Origin: Anagrus nilaparvatae
Lineage: Eukaryota > Arthropoda > Insecta > Hymenoptera > Mymaridae
Assembly (NCBI GenBank): GCA_022575985.1
Contig: JAKSXM010000272.1
Location: forward strand, 23,556,501 to 23,620,500
Direction of reading: 5' to 3'
DNA length: 64,000 bases
A model generated the notes under the pieces. It ran no database searches, had not been told where the DNA came from, and was given only the letters and a program-made list of their open reading frames with translations. The position numbers and the translations under genes were made by a program. Of this stretch, positions 48,720 to 58,247 are shown piece by piece (within the stretch, counting starts at the first letter, position 1; each line of letters begins with the position of its first letter).

Positions 48720-50252
48720 GAAGTATTTAAAATGAGATAAAAGTGCTACTTCTTCATGTTCTTGTACTATTTTATTGTATCTTATAAAATATTAATTTTT
48801 AAACCAAGTTTTATTTTTATAATATAAACAAGAAAATATAACTTTAGAGTATAGGCTGAACAGTATAATTTTTTAGTTCTATTGTGTTCCTCTCTTGTAC
48901 TTACGATTTACAGCCTTGTCTGTAATCTCTCCTTGAATTAGAGACTCATTGAAATATTTCGGCGATACAATCGAGCATAGATTTTCATACTTTTGATCGA
49001 TATTTAATGCAAATCTCGTCATATTAAATAATTAATATAAATCACGCGAAAAATCCTAACTGCATATAAAGAGAGGATACAGATAAGCACACTTAAAACG
49101 AATAATGTTGATTGAAATTATTTCAATATCCACAAAAATGCTACTAGTAGCAATACAAATCGCTTTTGATTGGAACGGATTAAGGCGAACATCAGGCTAA
49201 AGAGATATTTTGAAAGTTTTACGAAAAAGATTCAATAGATTAAGGTACACTTTTTGGAAGACAAAATAAAAGCAGAAAGAACACCCATGCTTGTGCTCAG
49301 CTTGTACATAAAATTTTATTATTTGAAATGCGATTTGAAATGAAAGTACCAATTTAATGCATTATTAAAAAATTGTCAATAAATTAATCTTTTAAAAAAT
49401 TCTTAATAAACATTTTTTTTATTTTACAATTATTAAAAACATTTAATGATTAATATACAATGTGAAATTTAAAAACTTTATAATATGTGTCACAAAATAA
49501 TATAAATTATTGATACTTGTACATTATTCAAGCACGTTACTACACTGAAAAAAAAATCCGCTTGTCGCTACCGGAATTTTCTTTGTGGCAGTCGAAATTT
49601 ATTTTTTTCAGTATAGCTGAAAATAAAATATATATATATATATAATTATATAGTATATATACTTGAATTTAAAAAATTATATTTACAATGAAATATTTAC
49701 AAAATTGTATATTGTTAACTTAAAAATTACTGAAAATAAAAAACATTTTTTTAATGACAATTATTGTTATATAATGAGAACCATTTTGATGGTTGCATAA
49801 ATGACCTTAAAATTATTTTTGTTAATATAAAATCAAATAGTTTTGTTTAATCTCTCTCACTCACTCACTCTCTTTACATTTAATAGTTATCTTAAATATA
49901 AAAAAAAATTGTTATTTCAGAAAAATAACAAAAAAAATGACTCATAAAAAAAAAAAAAAAAAAAAAAATTCTATTAATTTTTTTTAATATCACATCAAAA
50001 TATTAAAAAATCATTCTTCATAAACATCAAAGAAAGATTTACGATAAATTTTATTGTATAAACGTAATAAAAACACGAGTTAAATGTTTTAGCAATAATT
50101 TACATGGCAGGAACTACTTATGTACCAAAAATTCCTCTAAAGATCTAAATATCAGGTCTGTTAAGAAATTTTTGGTGGTGGCTTACATCTAAAAACCAAA
50201 TCTTATATTCCTATTACTATTTACATAAATACAGTTTCATATTTCAGAAAAA
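48720..50252. other. Intergenic DNA between B3 and A3
   Basis: Holds one 71-base mini-MITE (49543-49613), (TA)n near 49630-49645 and a poly-A run near 49946-49969. No gene. Confidence 0.45.
49543..49613. mobile_element. 71-bp mini-MITE, TA-flanked
   Basis: It starts CACTGAAAAAAAAAT and ends ATTTTTTTCAGTA, with TA outside both ends. The core has GTCGCTACCGGAATTT. Relatives start at 52318 and 57025. Confidence 0.6.
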
Positions 50253-51793
50253 CTAATTTTTCATAAGTTCTTCTTGAATTTGAAATAAAGATTTTCCTTT
50301 TGTTTCTGGCATAAAAAATAAAATAAATGGAATTCCAAATGTTGCAAATAATCCATGCATATAAAAAACATAACCTTCTCCAAAATAATCAATCATTGGT
50401 TGATAACCTTTTGATGAAATAGTACCAAAAATAGCAGCAGTTACTGATGCGATACAAGCAGCTAAACATTTAATATTCGATGGAATAACTTCACTTAAAA
50501 CAGCACTTGGAACAGTCATTAAACCAATAACAAAAGTACCAAAATATATTAAAAGACTCGTTAATGGTAACCATTGTAGTTTTTCGATATTGATTCCAGA
50601 ATTCATTAAAATGAAATGTGTGCCTAACATGAACATTGACACAGCAGCTCCAGAATTTGAAACTAACATCATTTTTCTTCTTCCACATCTATCGATTAGC
50701 ATTGCTGTAATAACAGCAAATATAGCAGAAACTGAATAAACTATCGTTACAGCAAAATTTGGATCTATTAAATGAAAGCCTGCATTCTTGAATATCAATT
50801 CTGTATGAAAATAAATAGTATTTTGTCCACAAACTTGAGGAAAAGTGAACAATACAACGACTAAAATTAATACTTTTTTTATGTATGGTAATTTAAGTTC
50901 GTTCCAATTATTTTTATCTTGAGAAATTTCAACATATTTTTTAACATCTTTAAATTCATCATAAACTTCGTTATAACCTCTGTACCATTGTAATGATTTT
51001 TCAGCATTTTCGATACAACCATTTTTTAATAAATAATGTGGTGAATTCGGTAGCCATAAAAATAAAAATATTCCAAATACACATGGAATTAAAAATAACA
51101 GACTAAATCTTTCAATTGACATTTTATGTCCTAATGCACTAGCCAAAATATTACCAACTGGTGATGTACATGTTGCAATACTGATAACAGCACCCCGATT
51201 TGATATAGCAGCTATTTCACCAATGTATAATGGAAAACAAATATAAAACATACCAACACCAATACCAGCTATTAATCTTGCTATGTATAAAACAATGGCT
51301 GAATTTGGAAATAACATTAATATCCAACTTGTTGTTATTGGAATTAATGTTAAATTTATTGAATTTTTAGTTCCTAGATAGTTTATAAATATTGCACCTA
51401 AAAAACATCCTAAAATTTGACCAAAATTTAAAAGAGATGCTATCCAAGATGCTTGATTTAAATCTATGTCGAAGGAAAATTCTGATGCAGTCAGACGTGC
51501 TAGGTATGGTGAAGTCCATCCTAAATGGGCTTCCACTTGAATTTGTAAGAGTATTACTAAAAAAAATTGCGTAATTAAAGCATTGCCTTAATTTTAAATT
51601 TAAAAAATGCTATAATCTTTAAGCAAAAAGACTAAAAAATTTTTTTTTTAATATTCTAGGAAGGGAATTATTTCAGTTTTAGCAAAGCAATTTAAGTATT
51701 TTCTTTAAAAAATTTAAACTTACCACCAAATCCAACAACCCATTGTCGATACAATGTTTTTTGGCAAAGTTGGTTAATATCAAAGAACTTCAT
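50253..51793 (-). CDS. Tret1-like sugar transporter, subfamily A, gene 3
   Basis: Predicted 457 residues from complement(50253..51556) and complement(51724..51793), with a 167-base intron bounded by a consensus GTAAGT donor and a TTTTTAG acceptor. Exon 1 begins MKFFDINQLCQ and ends WVVGFG. It is the most canonical member: YIGEIA...NRG, NSPHYL after TM6, QVCGQN in TM7 (about 264-269), a perfect DRCGRR in the TM8-9 loop (about 312-317), and PETKGKSLFQIQ. Of all genes in the array, this and A2 are the best candidates for true sugar facilitators. TM10 still lacks the usual Pro-x-Pro-Trp. Confidence 0.9.
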
Positions 51794-52914
51794 TTGTAAA
51801 AACTATTTTTATTTATCGATAAAAACAAAAATTATCAAAAATACACTTTATATTTTATCTATTTCCTGTTAATATAACAATTTTATAAAAATTTCTTGAA
51901 TAGAGCTAACAATTGACTAAGCATTACGTGCCTTGGCCACTGAGCCTGAACATTATAGCCTCGATTAATTTTTAGCTCATAATAAATATACTCAACAATA
52001 TATTTAAAAAAAAAATTGTAGTATTTAAGAAGGGGAAAAATATTCCAAGTTTAAAATATTTACATGTAATTGTTATTTTTTATGAGTAAAAAAAAATTGA
52101 ATTAATATTATTTATTTTTATTTTTTTATATATGAGTAAAGATACTACTCATGGGTCACAATTTTTTGAAATAATATTTATTTAGTTTTCCTTTAAATAT
52201 TTATCCGAATTTTTCGTGGAAAAATTGCAGCAAAAGTAGAATTCAAGCAAAATTTTTTTCTGAGTCTAATTTTTTTTATAAATTTTAGCCTAAAATACAA
52301 GGCCAAAAAAAAAACTACACTGAAAAAAAAATACCAGTTGCTGCAACTAATTTTTTTTCTTTGAAACTACTGTGAATGACATTGCAATTCAGAAAAATAA
52401 ATTTAAAAAAAAATTTTTTTTGTTTTAATTAACGTAGAGTGTGGGGTACATTGTTTCAATGTTTTGTTAAATTTTAAACAGTATGACAACTGTTTGTTTT
52501 TTAGTATATTTAAAAAAAAATTATAATAATTTCAATTCAGTCAAATTCTTACCCATGCATAATTACGTTTATAAACAAACATATAGAATTAATCATAATA
52601 TTTGTTTTTTAAGTATTTTGTCTGAAATACGAGAATTAAATATTTGCGTATGAATTAAATAATAACAAAAAAAAAAATTTATCACAGAATGAATGAATAA
52701 AACAATGAAAAATAAATTAAATCTTCCATAGTAACAAGAAATAACGTAAATACTTAGATTACAATCTTAATTAAATACATGATAATTTTATTAAATACAC
52801 TAAAATTATGACGACACTGCGTAATTTTTTTAAGTAAACTGGAAAATTTAAAAAAAATTTTTTTTAAATAAATTAAAAATTAGTTGGAGATTGTAAAATC
52901 AATTAAAAAAAGTT
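51794..52914. other. AT-rich intergenic DNA
   Basis: Only the left end of a CACTGAAAAA-type element at 52318 (CACTGAAAAAAAAATACCAG, TA before it) was recognised; its right end is unclear. Confidence 0.4.
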
Positions 52915-52927
52915 TTAAGTACAAACT

Positions 52928-53360
52928 TTTTCGTAAGACGAGGTGAATGCTGTTTACGCAATACCATACACCGCGTACTGTATGGTTATGTGAGACTCAA
53001 CCTCAAATTCGGGCTAATACCCAAAAAACTCCCCACCCTCCTGCATTTATGACAATATCATAGAATCCGGACCGGGACTCACTGTTAGGTATTACTTCGG
53101 TCCGAAAAAAATGCAGCCTAGGCAATTCCTCGCCATACCCTGTCAATAAAGGAGGAGAGTTTCCTACGAGAGGAAACCTTCCTCCTTTTTTTTAATCAGT
53201 GTCACCCGTACGTACTCTGCCACACTGTACCAATTCACGGTACTGCGCAGCATTTCCGGGACGACTCCCTCCGGCCTCCATTCATCGAAGGGCGGTCGCC
53301 CCTCAGCGAAGTGAGGACACCCAAAAAAGGTGTGCTCGGCGGTATCAGGCTCGCCCGGGC
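52928..53360 (-). mobile_element. 5'-truncated R1-type LINE with 13-bp target duplication
   Basis: A GC-rich 433-base island. The minus strand starts within an ORF reading PGEPDTAEHTFFGCPHFAEG, the Cys/His motif found after the reverse transcriptase of R1-clade and related LINEs, and stops at 53164. About 235 bases of 3' UTR follow and end in a short A run. TTAAGTACAAACT is repeated exactly at both borders (52915-52927 and 53361-53373). Confidence 0.85.
53164..53360 (-). pseudogene. C-terminal end of an R1-like LINE polyprotein
   Basis: About 65 codons: the C-x...H-x4-C-type segment, then EWRPEGVVPEMLRSTVNWYS and a Lys/Glu-rich end. No start codon of its own; it is the fragment's intact 3' frame. 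Confidence 0.75.
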
Positions 53361-53569
53361 TTAAGTACAAACTGCTTAATAAATAAAATTTCATTTATTT
53401 TATATATTGAGGTTCAATAATTATAAATTAGCATTAAATTATAACGCCAATAAATATTTGATTTTTATAAAAATAACTAACAAATATTTATTTTTATTTA
53501 AGTGCATATAAAAATTTGTAAAAATATAAAGTTACAATTATTTATTTAAGATAAAAAGTAATTCGTCTT

Positions 53570-54010
53570 CATGAGTACAATATTTGCATAAAATATACGG
53601 AATAGGTACTAACAATATAAATGACAATAAAAAATAAAATTTGCCAAATAAATTTACTAAAAGTTGATATGAATTAACTAAAAGAAAACTTTAAAATGAA
53701 ATCTTTTACTTTTTTTCAAATGATTTTAATACTGAATAAAGCTGGTCAACAATTAACCAATTGAAACACCAAAAGAACTGTTTTAAGAAAAGCTCCCCTA
53801 CATTTTGTGTTTGCTATTTCTGCACAAAATAAAGAGCAAGCAACTTCCCATACCTACTCCAGATACAAAAAGTGAAATACATATTCAAACTACTGACTTT
53901 GCAAAAAACATGGCGATCCAACCTGTCGACAAAAACTGATAAAAGTTGAATTTTTGCTACCATACAGCTCAATGAAAATTGCTCCAATAAATGAACCTTT
54001 TTCTCTCTTC
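53570..54010 (-). pseudogene. Subfamily C/D transporter pseudogene
   Basis: The minus strand can be aligned piecewise with the C genes: an APINEWSN-like TM2 start, a YGSK stretch at 53950-53970, LFCAEIA near 53815-53835 followed by a -KCRGAF- match, then a jump to the NFGKFYF...PYILC-like C-terminal region near 53590-53660. Frameshifts and large deletions remove most of it. It lies at the border between the A3 gene and the D cluster. Confidence 0.75.
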
Positions 54011-54136
54011 TTGTCAACCCTCTTTTTTAATAAGTTTTAACATATGTGCAGACACATTTCTCCCTATTTCGGTATTTTAAAGCAAAATTAATCATATAAA
54101 ATAAACACACGTGTTAATGAAAATGGAACAAATAAA

Positions 54137-54400
54137 GGGGGGGGGGGGGTAAGCTGGGGCAAAACGGTTTTTTGCAAATAACTCATAAAGTAAGCAAAAT
54201 ATATAAAAAATTTTTTTTCTTTGCGCAATTAAATCCTAAATTCATAAAAAATTCAAAAAAAATTCAAAAAACTTTCTGATATTTACAATTTAGAATGAAA
54301 TGTAAATAAGTAAGCAGTTTTAAGCCTGCGAAAATGTTTAAAAAATTTTGTATTTTAACTTATGTCAAATTTCAACGAGAAATGCCCCTCACCCTTACCT
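54137..54400. repeat. Poly-G tract and short inverted-repeat segment
   Basis: A run of about 13 G (from 54138) leads into GGTAAGCTGGGGCA. The segment closes with TGCCCCTCACCCTTACCT (54383-54400), an imperfect complement. Probably a MITE with a slipped G run. Confidence 0.45.
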
Positions 54401-54545
54401 CTCTCTAAAGACCATCTCCCAATAGCGACCACTGATTTTTGGTCTAAATAGTGGACGCTAATGAGAGGCTCTACTGTATCAGGTAGAACAAGGTAGAATA
54501 TCCAAAACATATAGTTTTCAAACTACGATTCTTTCACGCGTATGC

Positions 54546-54617
54546 GACCGTAGTATAGTGACAGAGTGATAGGCTTGTAATAATAAATACCGCAGTTCGA
54601 ATCCCCAAATTAAATTA
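54546..54617 (+). repeat. tRNA-like sequence with A and B boxes
   Basis: TAGTATAGTGACAG (A-box type) and GTTCGAATCCCC (B-box type, about 54603-54614) stand at tRNA spacing, but the outer ends do not pair as an acceptor stem. Probably the head of a tRNA-derived SINE. Confidence 0.45.
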
Positions 54618-54650
54618 TCATTAAAAAAAAAATAGTACATTTTTAACCAA

Positions 54651-54750
54651 GGGAGCAAAAAAAAAGAATGGCCCAGATCGCACGTTAATTAGCATCCGAG
54701 GCGTAGCCGAGGATGGTAAACTGCGATCTGGGGTATTTTTTTTTTGTTCC
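54651..54750. repeat. Hairpin repeat, copy 2
   Basis: The long arms run from GGGAGCAAAAAAAAAG through CCCAGATCGCACG and CATCCGAGGC, then back through GCCGAGGATG and TGCGATCTGGGG to TTTTTTGTTCCC. Shares AAAGAATGGC...ATCGCACGT and CTGCGAT with 7075-7182. Confidence 0.65.
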
Positions 54751-54881
54751 CATGGACAAAACGAAATTTTTCTTTCTCAGTGGGGTGAAAACGCGTTTTT
54801 TTCGATTTCGTTGCGGGGCGAAAAAAGTGTTTTCGGCCCGCTAGGAAGAAAATATATTATCGAGATAGTAAATACCTGATA

Positions 54882-55068
54882 CAGTAGAGCCTCTCATTAA
54901 CGAACACTATTTAGACCAAAAATCAGCGGTCGCTATCGGGAGTGGTCTTTAGACAGAGGTTCTTGTCTATGTTAAATTATAGGGAATTGAAACAGACCGG
55001 CCGTTGGCGGTCTTTATGGGCAAGTGGTCGCTAGTGATAGTGTTGTGTCTTTATAGGAGGTTCGACTG
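54882..55068. mobile_element. 187-bp pogo/Tigger-like MITE, TA-flanked
   Basis: It starts CAGTAGAGCCTCTCATTAAC and ends TATAGGAGGTTCGACTG. The ends are imperfect inverted repeats with TA on both sides (54880-54881, 55069-55070). Its interior repeats GGTCTTTA/GTGGTCGCTA motifs typical of this class. Confidence 0.7.
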
Positions 55069-55069
55069 T

Positions 55070-55566
55070 AAAATAAAATTCTGATATCAATGCCACTAGA
55101 TAAAATTAAAATAATAAAGCAGACTGAGTAAAGTACTTTCTATATTTATAGAAAAAAATATATAAACTTTAAATGATTGATAAAGATTTTAATCACGTTG
55201 ATATCTAATTACAACATTTAATTTGTAAAATTTTTCATTTATCATGCCGGCAAATATATTTATTTTTTATTTTATTATTTTAAGATTAATTAAATTTTTT
55301 TTCTTAAATAAATAACTTTAATTACATTGGCGTTTATATATTCTTTAATGTAAATAAACAAAATTTGTGATAATGTTTTTTATAAAATATTATTAATTTT
55401 TTATAAAGATTTATTTAGCATTAAAATTTAACAAATAATTATTTAACTTATTTTAGGTTAATTATATAATCACTCAATTTCCTGAAATGAGTTGGCGATG
55501 TCTCATTGGAATTTTATACCAGATCACATCTCTTCTTAATTATTAATTAACTGCTAATTAATTAAT
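55070..55566. other. AT-rich intergenic DNA
   Basis: Downstream flank of gene D1. Nothing recognised. Confidence 0.4.
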
Positions 55567-57395
55567 TTAACATCGTGCAATATTTTTATTCAGATTTTTT
55601 AGATTTGCTTGATTTTTGAAATTCTCTTGTATTTCTTGCAATGATTTATTTCTTGTATCTGGAATGAAAAATATAAAAACTGGAAATGCCAGCAAAGAAA
55701 TAAATGACAGCGTTAAAAATAAATAAAATTCTCCAAATAAATCGACGAAATTTTGATAAGACTTAGTTGAAATAAAAGCACCAAGAGTGCTTGATTGAAC
55801 TGCCATAAATGAGCCAATACTTTTTAAATTTGCTGGAAATATTTCCCCTAAAATAATGAAGGGAACTGATATCAATCCAAATGCGGTCATAATATGTGAT
55901 ACAAGTAACGATAATAAAGGCAGTAATTGAATATAATTAGGATCTATTCCCTGACCAATTAAATAAAAATGAATAGCTAACCCAATTACACTTATTGCAT
56001 TGCCTAAATTTGAAAATATTAACCAAAAATTTCTTTTCTTTTTCTCAATATAAAATATGAATATAAACGAAAAAATTAAACCTACACATTTAGCTAAAAT
56101 TACAGCCAATGAAGGTTTAATCAAATTAAATTTAGCTGATATTAAAATTAATTCCAAATATGTAGTAATAACTATTGCACCATTCATCATAATGTAAGCA
56201 AATAATAACATGAGAATAAGTAAATTTTTTCTAAAGTATGGTGTGTTCATTTTTTTCATTTTTTTAAAAAATGAATTTGTTTTTGATTCCTCAACGTAAT
56301 TCTTAATTTCAGTTAATTCTTTATCTACGTCGTCATAGTTCCTGTACCATTGTAACGATTCTTTTGCTGCCTTAGAATTATTGTTTTTTTCCAAATTGTA
56401 AGGTGAGTCGGGTATAAAATACAAAATTAAAATTCCGACCCAACTCAAGATGAAAAATATTAAACTATAAGCCGCTAAGGATAGAAAACTTCCTAAAATA
56501 GTTGTTAACAATTCACCAATCGATGGACCAAAAAATACTGCGTTAGCAAAAGTACCTCTATTTTTCGAAAGAGCAATTTCAGCACACAATAAAGTACAAG
56601 CAATGATTATTATTCCCGTACCGATCCCGGACATAAAGCGCGAGACATACAACCAAATAACTGAATTTGCAACAAACATGGAAATCCAACCTAATAAAAC
56701 TGGAAAGAAACTGATAAGGGATGAATTTTTGCTACCGTAAAACTGTACAAAAACTGCTCCAAAAATTGCTCCTACAAGTTTTCCAATTTGAAATATTGAT
56801 GCTACCCAAGAAGCTTGATCCAAGTCAATTTTTATTTCTGAGTCTGAAGATGTTAATCTAGCTAAGTATGGAGACGTCCATCCTATATAAGCTCCTCCTT
56901 GCATTTTTAGAATCATTGCTAAAAAAATTATTAAAATTTAATATAATTCCTAAGTTTAATTAGACTTTAACTTGCTACTTCTCAAAATAAGTTTTCATGG
57001 GCAAATTAATAAATGAGAAGCATACACTCAAAAAAAAATCTAGTTACCGTAACCAGAATTTTTGCAGTCGCTACTACCGGAATGCCGTTTGTAGCAGTCA
57101 GAATTTTTTTATCTTTTAATGATAAAATAATTTTGTTTTATGATTTCAAATGACATAAAACCTAAAGAAAAGTTCCTTAAGCGGAGAAAAAAATCTGACT
57201 GCCGCACAACCGGAATTATTTTTCAGTGTAGTAGGAAAAGTTACCAATTTTTAAGAAAGAAACCAACATATTACAAAGAACTAATGTTAATTTCCCAGAA
57301 TTCAATTATACTATTTAAATACGTAATTATTAGCATTTACCTCCAATTCCTGCTATCCATATTGGGTCCAGTATATTCCATTTAAATAAAAACAT
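55567..57395 (-). CDS. Tret1-like transporter, subfamily D, gene 1
   Basis: Predicted 468 residues from complement(55567..56918) and complement(57341..57395), intron 422 bases. Exon 1 begins MFLFKWNILDP and ends IWIAGIG before GTAAAT; exon 2 opens CA-ATG after TTTTTTAG, making an Ala at the join. Motifs are CAEIA...NRG, DSPYNL after TM6, MMNGAI in TM7, EKKKRN in the TM8-9 loop (the family motif is essentially gone), and PDTRNKSLQEIQ in place of PETKGK. Twelve hydrophobic segments remain and no stop or frameshift is present, so the gene looks functional with a changed substrate or gating. Confidence 0.86.
57025..57228. mobile_element. 204-bp MITE in the intron of gene D1
   Basis: It starts CACTCAAAAAAAAATCTAG and ends ATTATTTTTCAGTG, with TA on both sides. 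Internal ACCGGAATGCC and CAACCGGAATT repeats tie it to the 71-base element at 49543. Confidence 0.65.
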
Positions 57396-57399
57396 TTTT

Positions 57400-58247
57400 T
57401 TTTAATTTTGTTTTTAGTATATTTGAAAAAATTCCATCAACTACTAAATTTGTTTAAACACTGAAAGTAATATAACTAGTGATCAACAATCAATAATTAA
57501 TCGTAATAATTTATTATCATTAATATTACCCAGTATTTTATTTTCTTTTATAATATTGTCGGCAGATTATAATAAATGAAAAAAATTTTTTTATATTTGA
57601 TTATTATTTTTAATATATGATTGATTAAGAATTTAAAAAATCATATATTTTTATAATATTAATGAATTTATTAGATAGGTTTTTATTCCAAAATTATTTA
57701 AAAAATTTTTTAAATTTTCAATTTTTTCGGCTAAATCTTCGAGAGGAATTTGAGTTTTTTATTTTGCATTTTTTTATAGTAGCTTAAAATTTTCTTATTT
57801 TTTCTATTAAAAGTTTATTTTTCTTTATAGAATCTGATACTGAAGTCTCTAAAAGTTGATTTAAAAAATAAGCAAAATACATTTTTTCAAATCCTAAAGG
57901 CTCAAATTACTTCATAATTTTCATATTGCATGATAAAAAAAAAATATCGATGGATTGTTTTAATATAACAACACTAGGTCCAAAAATATAGAAATCTAAA
58001 AAATCAATTTTCAGAGATTTAAAATGTTCCGCCAAATAATGTACAAAAATGAAAATCTGAGCGAAAATTCAGAATAAATAATTGTAAAATCACTTTGTCA
58101 AATAATTTATTCAAAATTAAATTAAAAATAATTTTTATATTTTGCAAACAAAGTTTAAGATTGTCAAAAATTTATAATAAATATGTAAACTTGGTATTTT
58201 GTTAATATCACAGACATCTATTTAACTACTAATTAATTTATCCTACA
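57400..58247. other. AT-rich intergenic DNA between D1 and D2
   Basis: No promoter, repeat or gene could be defined. Confidence 0.4.

Larger units (their letters stand above)
54401..54959. repeat. Large inverted repeat built from pogo-like ends
   Basis: Arms 54401-54485 and 54873-54959 are inverted copies (about 85 bases; GAGGCTCTACTGTATCAGGT in the left arm). Pairing extends past the transposon end into TCAGGTA/TACCTGA, so a piece of flank was duplicated along with the end. The loop of about 385 bases contains a tRNA-like sequence and a hairpin. Confidence 0.7.

Noticed and set aside
53199..53420. Plus-strand frame over the R1-type fragment
   Set aside because: Antisense shadow of the LINE C-terminal frame.
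54546..54617. Functional tRNA gene
   Set aside because: A and B boxes are present but the ends do not pair, and the sequence sits inside a repeat-built palindrome.
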